Positions 16,562-24,790 of a stretch of 33,810 nt of DNA are shown piece by piece. The stretch spans positions 1-33,810 of the forward strand of contig JAVCDD010000369.1 of assembly GCA_030765125.1 (NCBI GenBank), written 5' to 3'. This DNA is from Candidatus Hatepunaea meridiana (GTDB lineage: Bacteria > Electryoneota > AABM5-125-24 > Hatepunaeales > Hatepunaeaceae). Numbering within the stretch: position 1 is the stretch's first letter; each line of letters opens with the position of its first letter. Position numbers and translations under genes: made by a program. The notes beneath the pieces were generated by a model. It worked only from the letters and a program-made list of their open reading frames with translations. It searched no databases and had not been told where the DNA came from.

Positions 16562-17206
16562 TTAAGCGTTTGTGCAGCTTTCAGGGGGTTCTACGCCACC
16601 TGTCTCCGCAATATGTCGCATTACTTTATCTGTTAAAGCCTTATGTTGTTTTTTTCCACTGACAATAAATTTACTTATTTCTTCAGGAGTTATTGCTTTG
16701 CCATATTTCAAGGTGAGTCTTCGTTTAAATACCTGAAAAAACAACCGGGCGCTGCCATTGACATAGACTGGAATGATAGGAACACGATGACGTATCGCTA
16801 ACATTCCTACACCAGCTTTAGGAGGATGAAGCTTCTCATCAAGGAACCGGTGTCCCTCTGGAAATATTATCATACCATTTCCTGAATCAAGAACCTTGCC
16901 TAACTTTACCAAAGCTTGTCTTTCAAATCCCTTTCGTCTTATCGGAATTGAATTATAGTATTTAATGATTCTATTCAATATAATGATATTAAAGAGCTCT
17001 TTTTTCGCAGCATAATGGATTTCACGCGGACAACCAGCGCCTATCATCGGAGGATCAAACCAGGATTGATGATTTGAAGCCAAGATGAATGGACCGCTTA
17101 ACGGAACATTTTCTCTTCCCAATACTTTTAATCCAAATAATATCTTATATGTGATAGTTAAAATATATTGACTTAGTTTATATATTGGTCTTGTTTCTAT
17201 ATACAT
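16562..17206 (-). CDS. plsC: 1-acyl-sn-glycerol-3-phosphate acyltransferase family protein
   Basis: The 214-residue protein belongs to the PlsC/LPLAT family, which acylates lysophosphatidic acid at the inner membrane. The catalytic NHQSWFD (HX4D) lies at residues 45-51, with His46 and Asp51. The glycerol-phosphate-binding FPEGHR lies near 114-119, and the P-[IV]-[IV]-P-V block is seen in VPIIPVYVNG. An N-terminal hydrophobic segment, YILTITYKILFGL, could anchor it. It lies 51 bases from cmk and 118 from rpsA, all on the same strand, so one transcript is likely. The acyl donor and exact lysolipid are not visible. It supplies conventional ester-lipid capacity beside the ether-lipid type PcrB protein. 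Confidence 0.9.
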   Translation of the reverse strand: MYIETRPIYKLSQYILTITYKILFGLKVLGRENVPLSGPFILASNHQSWFDPPMIGAGCPREIHYAAKKELFNIIILNRIIKYYNSIPIRRKGFERQALVKLGKVLDSGNGMIIFPEGHRFLDEKLHPPKAGVGMLAIRHRVPIIPVYVNGSARLFFQVFKRRLTLKYGKAITPEEISKFIVSGKKQHKALTDKVMRHIAETGGVEPPESCTNA

Positions 17207-17257
17207 TAAAAACGGGATTCATTATTTGATTGTTTGATTGTTATGAAACTTCAAGTA

Positions 17258-17941
17258 TTAATAAATCTTCAGATTAAAGCGATCACCTACCAGGCATACT
17301 ATTTTTTCAACCTGCTCACTAAAAGTTAACTCACTTGTATCAAGAATAATGGCATCCTTTGCCGGTTTCATCGGTGATTCCGGGCGTTGCGAGTCTCTTT
17401 TATCCCGTTGAGCTATCTCATTTGTCAGTTTTGTAAGTTCCTGCTTATCATCATTAATACCCAATTCGATGGCACGCCTACCGGCACGTACCTCAGGACT
17501 AGCGGTCAGGTAGATTTTAAGACCTGCTCGCGGAAGCACAACTGTTCCAATATCCCTGCCTTCTATAACACCAAAACCACGCTCTGCCCACACTCGCTGC
17601 AATCCAATCAGCCATTCTCGTACAGCCGGTAATTCGCATACTGGCCCAACCCTCTTAGTGAGTTCCTGTGATCTTAGTTGAGTTGTTATTTCATTTTTAT
17701 CAATCCAGATACGGGTGCCGATTACTCCTTCCGTGAATTCTAATTGGCATTTATCTATCTGTTTATTAACAGCAGAAGCCATTTTTATATTCACATTAGC
17801 TTTTGAGAAATACCAGGCAGCAGCACGATAGAGCGCTCCGGTATCAAGATATGGAATTCCAAGTATCCTGGCAACTGCCTGCGAAGTAGTACTTTTACCA
17901 GCGCCAGCAGGTCCATCTATGGCTATTAATGGTGGTTTCAT
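17258..17941 (-). CDS. cmk: Cytidylate kinase
   Basis: The enzyme phosphorylates CMP and dCMP with ATP. The 227-residue protein begins IAIDGPAGAGKSTTS, with the P-loop at residues 10-17. Then come YLDTGALYRAAAWY, the CMP-binding insert region, and GVIEGRDIGTVVLPRAGLKIYLTAS. The lid region is QRDKRDSQRPESPMKPAKDAIILDTSELT. All elements of the bacterial Cmk family are present and its length is normal. AGGA abuts the start codon directly, giving a poor ribosome binding site. Gene order scpA-scpB-X-cmk-plsC-rpsA suggests a housekeeping operon. Confidence 0.96.
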   Translation of the reverse strand: MKPPLIAIDGPAGAGKSTTSQAVARILGIPYLDTGALYRAAAWYFSKANVNIKMASAVNKQIDKCQLEFTEGVIGTRIWIDKNEITTQLRSQELTKRVGPVCELPAVREWLIGLQRVWAERGFGVIEGRDIGTVVLPRAGLKIYLTASPEVRAGRRAIELGINDDKQELTKLTNEIAQRDKRDSQRPESPMKPAKDAIILDTSELTFSEQVEKIVCLVGDRFNLKIY

Positions 17942-17963
17942 TCCTGTTAATAATTAACTTAAG

Positions 17964-18049
17964 AAATAGTAGAAGCGACACTCTTGTCGCTTGCGAAGCG
18001 TCTTTGAAATACGAAAGTTCAAGCGACAAGAGTGTCGCTTCTACTATTT
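17964..18049. repeat. Perfect 29-bp inverted repeat built of nested GCGACA hairpins
   Basis: Arms at 17964-17992 and 18021-18049 are exact reverse complements, with a 28-base spacer. Each arm contains its own smaller palindrome, GCGACACTCTTGTCGC. The unit TAGAAGCGACACTCTTGTCG is related to the hairpins at 1-20 and 114-133 and to the string at 30822-30847. It fills the gap between cmk and the upstream Rossmann gene. Confidence 0.85.
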
Positions 18050-18056
18050 ACCTACC

Positions 18057-19748
18057 CTACTTCATCCTCTTACCTTTATCCTCATTGATAAATATCCAAC
18101 CTACAAGTTCTCCCTCGTCTAACGGATCATCGGGATGCCAGAAGGTTGCGTCACGAATAAATTGCGAACTCGAGTCATCACCACCAATCTTGCCTGCATG
18201 TTTCAGAATTTCCCCAATCCTATCGTGCCACTTCTTCATATTCGAAACTCGCAGGTCTACCCAGCCGGTATCGCACCAGTGATTAATATTATCCGGTGTT
18301 GCATCAAATATCGTACTACGGGGATCGTGAGGAACCTTGACGGCTTGTCCTCTAAGGAGTTTTTGTCCATCAGATAAAAGAATCGGAATACCAATTGAAA
18401 TAATTTTACTACGAAGGATTCTATCCTCATTGATAAGCTGAACCGCTTTATCGGATAGTTCTTCCGGAGAATTAGCAAGTATATTATTCAAACTGCCGGC
18501 AATCTTTTTTAGAATATGAGCTTCGTACAAAAGCTTGGATAGCCTGGGGGGACCTAAAAGCTCAAAGGCAACGACTTCATCCTTGTGATCTTCAGATAAC
18601 TTACGCATTTTCTGGATTGCCAGCGAACGCATAACACCGGCTCGATAAGTCGAACTCAGAACGGATGCATCCAGAGCAGCTACGATGTCGTGACCGGTAG
18701 CGCCGCCTTCGATTTCCCAAATAACGGTCTGTGCAATTTCTTCAGGAGTAATAAACTCCATCTGTCCTTGTGTCGTAATTGCAGTGAATTCACCTGGTGA
18801 GAAAGTACCGTTTTCGCCTGTATCAATGAAGATTCCCTTAAGGTTTTTGTTTAGTTCAACCAGATCGGTACTAATTGATGTATCCAATTTCTCACCGATT
18901 TCCATTGCTCTGTCAGGCGGGCAATCATACAATGCTATAGGTTCACCATGACGCAGTATTTCGCCATAAGTGATTCTCTTCCAGGCAATCGCTGTAGCAG
19001 GTTTCACTTCCTTAACGTAAGGAGCGTCCGGAGTCCTGCCCATCAAGAACAGTAGCAACGAATGAGCGCCTGCAAGACTCGTCTTAGACAGTAACACCCG
19101 CGATGGTTTACCTTCCGAGTGAGTATAAGGAATATTCAGCCCCATTCCGCCCGTGCCACTTGTACCAACCTTTACATAGCTTTGCGTTCCTGCCTCTTTC
19201 ATTGCCTGATACAATACCTGTATATGACGAATGAGCTGGGGAAGATAAAGCGAACAAAGCAGCTTCTCTACTTCTTCAAGCAGGTCAGGAACATCCCCAC
19301 CTTTTGGTGTCGTCAATAATCCTTGATGAACTTTAAGACCAACTGAATAAACATCCTGGTATGCCAGACCTGTTGCTGAATTAATGCAATCGATAATTAC
19401 ATGTGGTCGATATTTTATAATCAGATCGTAGAGGAAGAAATGTTCAAATGACGTTGTTTGTTCCAGTACATCTTCTGATAGTTTCATCCGATTTTGCGGA
19501 TTATTTAAAATTTCATCGCGGCTAAGATCTTTGAAATCTGATCGGACGAATATATTTCCCCAGGCAGGTATAAGTTTTGTGTCGCCTGCTTCAGCAGCCA
19601 ATTCCTGACAGGCGGATTCGGCTTGTTCCTGTGTTAAGGATAAGATTATTAGACTTCGAGGGTTACGGACTAATAGTTGACGACAGAGGGCGGTTCCAAC
19701 AAGCCCCCAGCCTCCTAATATTAGTATATCTTTATTGGTTATTTCCAT
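18057..19748 (-). CDS. Uncharacterised NAD(P)-binding Rossmann-fold protein (atypical SDR/epimerase-like)
   Basis: The 563-residue protein opens with a clear dinucleotide-binding motif, DILILGGWGLVGTALCRQLL, at about residues 7-26. The segment HVIIDCINSATGLAYQDVYS resembles the strand 4-5 region of short-chain dehydrogenase/epimerases. VKVGTSGTGGMGLNIPYTHSE and SRVLLSKTSLAGAHSLLLFL may hold the active-site Ser/Tyr/Lys equivalents, but no standard YxxxK is seen. The later part (IEGGATGHDIVAALDASVLSSTYRAG) is specific to this family. No function can be assigned. ATG 19748 follows an AAAGGGGA ribosome binding site. Its place between scpB and cmk suggests a constitutive role, possibly in nucleotide-sugar or envelope metabolism, which is inference. 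Confidence 0.7.
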   Translation of the reverse strand: MEITNKDILILGGWGLVGTALCRQLLVRNPRSLIILSLTQEQAESACQELAAEAGDTKLIPAWGNIFVRSDFKDLSRDEILNNPQNRMKLSEDVLEQTTSFEHFFLYDLIIKYRPHVIIDCINSATGLAYQDVYSVGLKVHQGLLTTPKGGDVPDLLEEVEKLLCSLYLPQLIRHIQVLYQAMKEAGTQSYVKVGTSGTGGMGLNIPYTHSEGKPSRVLLSKTSLAGAHSLLLFLMGRTPDAPYVKEVKPATAIAWKRITYGEILRHGEPIALYDCPPDRAMEIGEKLDTSISTDLVELNKNLKGIFIDTGENGTFSPGEFTAITTQGQMEFITPEEIAQTVIWEIEGGATGHDIVAALDASVLSSTYRAGVMRSLAIQKMRKLSEDHKDEVVAFELLGPPRLSKLLYEAHILKKIAGSLNNILANSPEELSDKAVQLINEDRILRSKIISIGIPILLSDGQKLLRGQAVKVPHDPRSTIFDATPDNINHWCDTGWVDLRVSNMKKWHDRIGEILKHAGKIGGDDSSSQFIRDATFWHPDDPLDEGELVGWIFINEDKGKRMK

Positions 19749-19762
19749 TTATTTTCCCCTTT

Positions 19763-19875
19763 ATTGTTGTATTGCTGTATTACTGTATTACTGTATTGCT
19801 GTATTGCTGTATTGTTTCCAAGTTATGCAAAATGTTCAGCAATATAACAATACAGCAATATAGTAATATAACAAT
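19763..19875. repeat. Tandem ATTRCTGT octamers inside an AT-rich inverted repeat
   Basis: Five head-to-tail octamers occupy 19771-19810 (ATTGCTGT or ATTACTGT). A diverged sixth, ATTGTTGT, lies at 19763-19770. The right side (about 19850-19875) carries the imperfect reverse complement, including TACAGCAATATAGTAATATA. The tract sits between scpB and the Rossmann gene. It resembles the TTGATTGTT repeat at 3517-3600 in composition and layout. Confidence 0.75.
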
Positions 19876-20441
19876 CAAACCAATCTATTAGTTTCATTCG
19901 TGTTGAATATTTCCGATTGGTTAAGATTAGCCATTTCCTCTGGTTCGGGTAAATCATCCAGCGAATCTATACCAAAATGACACAGAAAATTTGGTGTTGT
20001 TACATAAAGAAGCGGTCTTCCCGGACCGGAACCATATCCCTTTACTCGAATAAGATTTCTTTCAAGAAGCATCTTCAACACACCGCCTGCGTCAACGCCG
20101 CGAACGGTTTCAATAGCCGATCTTGATATAGGCTGGCGATAAGCTATTAGCGATACCGTCTCAAGAGCTGCACGGGAAAGCCGTATTCGTCCCGAACCGA
20201 TAACTAATTTCTTAACCCATTTGCTAAATTGTGGTTTAGTGGCAAACCGATATCCGCCGCCACCGCGTATTATACTGAAAGAACGATCCGTATCTTCATA
20301 CTGCCGGTTAAGCTCATCAATAGATGATATTATATCGTCGCATTCTACGTTTCCAATGATCTCAATTAATCGCTCTACTTCAATGGGCTCAGGCGCTGCA
20401 AATATAAGGGCCTCTATAAGATTTATATCTACATTACTCAT
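19875..20441 (-). CDS. scpB: Segregation and condensation protein B
   Basis: ScpB is the winged-helix (kite) partner of the ScpA kleisin in the SMC-ScpAB complex that compacts and segregates chromosomes. The 188-residue protein has the family N-terminus NLIEALIFAAPEPIEVERL. The second winged-helix segment is LSRAALETVSLIAYRQPISRSAIETVRGVDAGGVLKMLLERNLI, with YGSGPGRPLLYVTTPNFL after it. Start and length are typical. Its ATG lies inside the end of scpA (8-base overlap), so the two are translationally coupled. No smc gene is seen in the window. Confidence 0.95.
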   Translation of the reverse strand: MSNVDINLIEALIFAAPEPIEVERLIEIIGNVECDDIISSIDELNRQYEDTDRSFSIIRGGGGYRFATKPQFSKWVKKLVIGSGRIRLSRAALETVSLIAYRQPISRSAIETVRGVDAGGVLKMLLERNLIRVKGYGSGPGRPLLYVTTPNFLCHFGIDSLDDLPEPEEMANLNQSEIFNTNETNRLV

Positions 20442-21168
20442 TCATTTCACTCGCTTGTAGAACCAGCCAGAATTCACCGAATGGACTCGGCTGTCGTACT
20501 GCAATTCTGCCGAGTCTCATAAGTTCCAACATTGCCAGAAACGTCATAATTACCGAAAGTCGACTCTCTAATGAATCCGCTAATCGATCAAATGCTATAC
20601 GTTTACTATTTTGAAAAAAGGACAGTATAAATGCCATCTGACCTTCAAGAGAAAAAGGAATATCCTCTACAATATGAGTCGGTTCCGTTGGCAGTTTGCT
20701 TATTAAGTTACGGAAAGCTACAGCAATATCATATAGTGAAACATCAGAAAGCATATCACCGACTAATTCATCGGTCAATCCTGCAATATGAATACCACCT
20801 CGGTCAAACAGATTCACCTGTTGTTCTTCAAGCTCACCTAATCTGGCGGCATTCTTTCTAAGCGCAATTAACTCTTCATAAGAACGCTGTTGATCCTGGA
20901 TCAGCATTTCTACTTCAGCGGGTTCAGGCGCAATTGTCGGCAGTAATTCAGCAGCTTTCAGTTGTAGCATAATAGCAGCTAACAGAATAAAATCACCTGC
21001 ATTATCAAGATCAAGCGATTCCAAGCGTTCAATCCAAGCAAGATAATCGGTCGCAATGGCGCTAATCGAGATATATGCTACGTCCAGGTCTCGGCGACGG
21101 ACTAAGAAGACTAACAGGTCCATCGGACCGACGTAATCAGAAGTACTTACTTGATAATCAATGGTCAA
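20434..21168 (-). CDS. scpA: Segregation and condensation protein A (kleisin)
   Basis: ScpA bridges the SMC heads and binds ScpB. The 244-residue protein begins with the family segment GPMDLLVFLVRRRDLDVAYISISAIATDYLAWI. It continues with LDNAGDFILLAAIMLQLKAAELLP, both strongly conserved. The C-terminal winged helix reads VIMTFLAMLELMRLGRIAVRQPSPFGEFWL. The start codon is TTG 21168; ATT at 21162 is also in frame. Neither has a clear ribosome binding site, so the exact start is uncertain. It is the first gene of the - strand run leading to rpsA. Confidence 0.95.
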   Translation of the reverse strand: MTIDYQVSTSDYVGPMDLLVFLVRRRDLDVAYISISAIATDYLAWIERLESLDLDNAGDFILLAAIMLQLKAAELLPTIAPEPAEVEMLIQDQQRSYEELIALRKNAARLGELEEQQVNLFDRGGIHIAGLTDELVGDMLSDVSLYDIAVAFRNLISKLPTEPTHIVEDIPFSLEGQMAFILSFFQNSKRIAFDRLADSLESRLSVIMTFLAMLELMRLGRIAVRQPSPFGEFWLVLQASEMNE

Positions 21169-21225
21169 GATAGGATTTCAATATTGACTTGTTAAGCATT
21201 CTCGAAGGAAATGAATGTAAATAGC

Positions 21226-21421
21226 GGTGGACGAAACCCACCGAATCAAATTGCAAATCCTCAAGGAAATATGGGGACAGTATACCTATTTTTCTATAGA
21301 CCGTTGATCTTTCTAAAATTACTTATGAAAATAGGTATACTGTCCCCATATTTCCCTGTTTGTTCAACCCCTTCGGGATTGATTAGTGTAACAACATCTT
21401 CTCCACCGGTCTAAGCCGGTG
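21226..21421. repeat. Hairpin-rich gap with GGGGACAGTATACC inverted repeat, copy 2
   Basis: The main element has perfect 28-bp arms at 21265-21292 and 21328-21355, built on ATATGGGGACAGTATACC. The core is the same as in the copy at 7194-7282, including the string TTATGAAAATAGG at the right arm. Further small hairpins flank it: GGTGG/CCACC at about 21226-21241 and CCACCGG/CCGGTGG at 21402-21421. No gene is recognisable between scpA and the sulfatase-modifying-factor-like gene. Confidence 0.8.
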
Positions 21422-21475
21422 GCTATTCACAATTTAATCCCTTCAGGGTTTTTGCAGTAAATCAACTATTTTAGA

Positions 21476-21501
21476 AAATCCCCGGTTTCGGAGAAACCGG
21501 G
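21476..21501 (-). terminator. Possible terminator of the FGE-like lipoprotein gene
   Basis: CCCGGTTTC at 21481-21489 pairs with GAAACCGGG at 21493-21501 around a 3-base loop. Read on the - strand, the stem is followed by GATTTTCTAAAA, a weak U-rich tail. It lies 10 bases past the stop of the gene ending at 21512. Confidence 0.45.
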
Positions 21502-21511
21502 TTACGTAACT

Positions 21512-22627
21512 TTACTCAAGTGTGACCCATGGTAAACTTCTAACTAATCTAAACCCAACCGTCCGGTAACGCAAATCCTTCTTTGCACTATGTCGACTCG
21601 ATGAACGGCAATTTTGTGGTATATCATACCATGAACCCCCACGCAACATACGCATCGAAGTTCGTCCAGAAGACCAGACGCTACCATCGTCCGGTGCATT
21701 ATTATAGTTCCGATGATATTTATCTTCACACCATTCCCAGACGTTTCCTATCATATCGTGAATTCCCCAAGCATTCGGCAGTCTGCAACCTACTTCAGTA
21801 TGTGAGCCAACGCCACTATAGTATCCATATATTGCCCATCTTTCCAATTCTGTATATAAAGTATCGTTTCCCCAGGGAAACAGCGTTGAATCGTTTCCTG
21901 AGCGACAGACATATTCCCACTCCGCCTCTGAAGGCAATCGCCAAGGTGAACCCTCTTCATAACTGTTTAATGTATCGATAAAAACGTGAACATCTTCCCA
22001 TGAAACATTATCAACCGGATTATTCAGTCCTCTTTTAACAGAGGGATTGGTATCGGTTACTGCTTCCCACAACATCTGAGATACTTCATATTTACCAATC
22101 CAGAATCCGTTTTCGATAATAATGTTATGTCGAGGGTATTCATCAGTATCAGCATATTCCAGACTATCCCGTTCGGCTCCCATTTGAAAGGAACCCGGTG
22201 AGATCCAGATCATAGTTTCTGTTAGATGAAAATTAGCAATCTCAATTTCAGTTTCACCTACGTCACCGTTCAGAGAAACCTGGACACTTATTGAGCTTTG
22301 ACGATATTCATTGCCATCGTCCACGCGAACAGATAGAACATAATCACCAGTGGTAATCGGTGCCAGCCATTTCACTGATGATTGGTTTGATCCGTTTGGG
22401 AAAACACCTGCATCAGCAAGCCATTTGTAAGATAATTCATCATTATCCGGATCGGTCGCATAACAAATAACTGTAGTAACCGCATCGGGACGTATAGTTG
22501 AAATTCCAGACTTTACACCGATAATAACCGGAGGATTGTTATCAATCGTAATCGGATTATCATTATCATTACAACCGATTAATATTGATAGGAAAATTAA
22601 AACGGTAAAAAATTTTATTAATCTCAT
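21512..22627 (-). CDS. Lipoprotein with a PKD/Ig-like domain and a formylglycine-generating-enzyme fold
   Basis: The 371-residue protein has a lipoprotein signal with lipobox LIGC (Cys19). An Ig/PKD-like domain lies at about residues 32-117 (YATDPDNDELSYKWLAD). An FGE-sulfatase (SUMF1) domain runs from about 134 to the end, with ISPGSFQMGAERDS, PVDNVSWEDVHVF, WRLPSEAEWEYVCRSG, GNVWEWCEDKY, LRGGSWYDIPQNCRSSSR and VGFRLVRS. In true FGE the motif is GGSxxC....C. Here the first catalytic Cys position is Asp (GGSWYD) and only the second Cys remains. It is therefore unlikely to make formylglycine and more likely a structural or binding member of the fold. No sulfatase is encoded nearby. The localisation is predicted to be a membrane-anchored surface or periplasmic protein. 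Confidence 0.88.
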   Translation of the reverse strand: MRLIKFFTVLIFLSILIGCNDNDNPITIDNNPPVIIGVKSGISTIRPDAVTTVICYATDPDNDELSYKWLADAGVFPNGSNQSSVKWLAPITTGDYVLSVRVDDGNEYRQSSISVQVSLNGDVGETEIEIANFHLTETMIWISPGSFQMGAERDSLEYADTDEYPRHNIIIENGFWIGKYEVSQMLWEAVTDTNPSVKRGLNNPVDNVSWEDVHVFIDTLNSYEEGSPWRLPSEAEWEYVCRSGNDSTLFPWGNDTLYTELERWAIYGYYSGVGSHTEVGCRLPNAWGIHDMIGNVWEWCEDKYHRNYNNAPDDGSVWSSGRTSMRMLRGGSWYDIPQNCRSSSRHSAKKDLRYRTVGFRLVRSLPWVTLE

Positions 22628-22685
22628 TGGAGACCTGTATTGAGCGTACTGTCAGGAATTCTCATCTGACAATTGATTTGCAATA

Positions 22686-22715
22686 GTGGTGTCAAGTGCC
22701 TACACTTGACACCAC
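22686..22715. repeat. Perfect 13-bp hairpin GTGGTGTCAAGTG
   Basis: Arms at 22686-22698 and 22703-22715 enclose the loop CCTA. It lies about 60 bases 5' of the FGE-like gene start, in its probable leader. No U-run follows in either direction. It belongs to the same kind of phrase-like palindromes seen in the other gaps, but no second copy was seen in the window. Confidence 0.65.
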
Positions 22716-22833
22716 ACTTTAACGTCTACTTTTAACTAACTTTATAATTTAATTGCTGCAATAGGAAAACTCAAGTAGTTTATTTAATATAGACAGTAAT
22801 TAACAGATTAAACGTGATTCTCTTATGAGCAAT

Positions 22834-22862
22834 AAAGCCGCTCGAAAATATCGAGCGGCTTT
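22834..22862 (-). terminator. Intrinsic terminator of the beta-helix protein gene
   Basis: AAAGCCGCTCGA at 22834-22845 and TCGAGCGGCTTT at 22851-22862 form a perfect 12-bp stem with a 5-base loop. On the - strand the stem runs into CTTTATTG. It lies 35 bases after the stop of the gene ending at 22897. Confidence 0.85.
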
Positions 22863-22896
22863 TGTTAAATGCAGAAAAAATATTGTAATCTCTCTT

Positions 22897-24456
22897 TCAA
22901 GGAATATATAATACCCTTTTACTTTGTGTCATTCCATCAGTTTTAATCGTAATGAAATAGTTACCTGATGCTAATCCTTGAGCGCTCCAATTTAAGTATT
23001 GCATACCGGAATTTGATTTTCCAGTCATAAGAGTTTTTATTAGATGCCCGTAAACGTCATACAAAGTAACAGTAATATTCCCTGGGGAGGGTAGATTAAA
23101 AATGATATTATTCCTGTTATTAAAGGGATTTGGATACACGGAATAGATATCGAATTGATGGGGTGTTATCTCTTCGCTTTCGTTGATCAAATTTGGTCTC
23201 TCACCATCATAAATAAATCTACCAATATCGGATCTTGTGTCATCTCTATCATTCCACGATTCATCCGGGAAACCGGTATCAATACAAGGAGATCGTGTAT
23301 CATTGTCCATAATATCAACCCAGGTAACGTGATAGTCGGTTTCAGAAGTATCGTAATGGTCGTTAGCAAATAGTGGATTCTCATCTATAATATCACCTCT
23401 AAGCGGTAATATTCCGCGATAAGCGCTGTCATGATTGTAATAAAGGTTATAGCCGCTTGAATCGTCTATATTAAACGCACTTGCCCAGACACCTGTGCTG
23501 GCGTAGTTACCGTAGAAGATATTATTAATGACATTTACTGAAGACTCGTTTGTAACTCTAAGCCCAATAGCATTATTTATCGGTGAACCATAGATAATAA
23601 TATCATTATTAATAACACGTATATTAGTGGAGCCGTCAAATTCGAGACAACGTACAATAGGCGCTGATCTGGCTCTTATTATATTCCTGAGAATATCAAC
23701 CGAATCCCCAAAATAGGCATCTATTCCTTTAGATTCCCTTTCTGATACAACTTCGATCCAGTTCTCCTCGATACGAGGGCTACTTTCCCTAATATAAATG
23801 GCTGTTGCAGTATTGCTCCCAAAAGCGGAGCACTCTATCCAGTAATTACCTTTTATTTGAGGACTTGATTGGTCGTGGATGGATATAGCCTGGAAGCCTG
23901 AACCAGCATTACCAACTCCGATAACTCGAATATAATAATTATAATTAATTATTGGGGATGCCCGATTGCAGTTTATCGCAACGCTATGGGCGTCTATTCG
24001 GTTACCAGTAATATGAACGTCGGTTTGTATGCAGTTTAGAGCAGTAGCAGCGCCTGATATATCACAATTTGAGATTCGGCAATTATTACTGGCATGATTG
24101 AAGTTGATTCCTGCCCAAATATATAATTCACTGCTAAATGTAATTCGGTCTTCAACAACATTCCCACCTTCTGCTGTTAATAACGCATCCTGTGTTACCT
24201 CGATACCATAGTATCCCTGGAAACGAACCTCAACATCAAGATGAATCCTAAGAGTCTCAATTACTCTGATATTACCGGTCACTAAGTAGGGAGATCCCTC
24301 CCTTGTCCAGACATCATTAACAATATCTCCTGAAACCTCAGTCTGACCGCTTGCGGTTATCGGAATTACTAAAGCTATGGAGAATGCAGCTACCGCCAAT
24401 AACAGCATGATTTCAGTCTTACTCATTAGTTTGATAAGACTATTAATTGTCATCAT
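22897..24456 (-). CDS. Secreted parallel beta-helix protein with T9SS-type C-terminal sorting domain
   Basis: The 519-residue protein begins with a signal peptide (MLLLAVAAFSIALVIPITASGQ). Repeated right-handed beta-helix rungs follow, of the type NCRISNCDISGAATALNCIQ, SSPQIKGNYWIECSAFG, SSPRIEENWIEVVSERESKG and STNIRVINNDIIIYG, spanning about residues 60-330. CIDTGFPDESWNDRDDTRSDIGRFIYDG is the usual end of such choice-of-anchor or parallel beta-helix proteins. The last 80 residues are a Por-type sorting domain: YSVYPNPFNNRNNIIFNLP, VTLYDVYGHLIKTL, LASGNYFITI and SKRVLYIP. Such cargo is exported by the type IX system and held at or released from the cell surface. The target is unknown. The start has a ribosome binding site, AGGA. 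No T9SS machinery genes are in the window. Confidence 0.85.
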   Translation of the reverse strand: MMTINSLIKLMSKTEIMLLLAVAAFSIALVIPITASGQTEVSGDIVNDVWTREGSPYLVTGNIRVIETLRIHLDVEVRFQGYYGIEVTQDALLTAEGGNVVEDRITFSSELYIWAGINFNHASNNCRISNCDISGAATALNCIQTDVHITGNRIDAHSVAINCNRASPIINYNYYIRVIGVGNAGSGFQAISIHDQSSPQIKGNYWIECSAFGSNTATAIYIRESSPRIEENWIEVVSERESKGIDAYFGDSVDILRNIIRARSAPIVRCLEFDGSTNIRVINNDIIIYGSPINNAIGLRVTNESSVNVINNIFYGNYASTGVWASAFNIDDSSGYNLYYNHDSAYRGILPLRGDIIDENPLFANDHYDTSETDYHVTWVDIMDNDTRSPCIDTGFPDESWNDRDDTRSDIGRFIYDGERPNLINESEEITPHQFDIYSVYPNPFNNRNNIIFNLPSPGNITVTLYDVYGHLIKTLMTGKSNSGMQYLNWSAQGLASGNYFITIKTDGMTQSKRVLYIP

Positions 24457-24790
24457 CTCAATTTCCTATGAAGTAGATTACTATAAATTGTAAGCTGTGC
24501 GGAATTGTCTGTATGTCATTTATTTTTTACGGTGTTAGGGTAGCAGTTCTGGTAGGAGTAAACAGGCATGTAATTAAAAGCCGGTTCTTTAAACACCACA
24601 TGATTCAGCGCAAGTTATATTCATTATCGGATAAAGTCAAGTATTTTATAGTCCTTAATAGAAGATACGTAATAAAAATTGAATATTTTGCATATTAAAC
24701 ATTTTTTAGGCAAAGTAGTATAACAAATTTATAATCATAACCTTGCAAGCAAGGATTCATTGCTTCATTGTTGATTGCGGCAACCCGCTG
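24457..24790. other. 334-base gap, probable leader and promoter region of the beta-helix gene
   Basis: This AT-rich gap carries no long palindrome, unlike most others. A short ORF (24513-24698, + strand) shows no recognisable motif and is treated as chance. On the - strand a TTGACT string is followed 15 bases later by TATAAC at about 24600-24640. This is a possible sigma-70-like promoter with short spacing. A small hairpin, CCTTGCAAGCAAGG, lies at about 24743-24756. Confidence 0.35.

Noticed and set aside
19763..19875. CRISPR-like array
   Set aside because: The repeated unit is 8 bases, contiguous, without spacers, and no cas gene is present.
24513..24698. 61-residue + strand ORF in the gap before the beta-helix gene
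   Set aside because: No ribosome binding site and no recognisable motif; basic and aromatic AT-rich composition fits chance.
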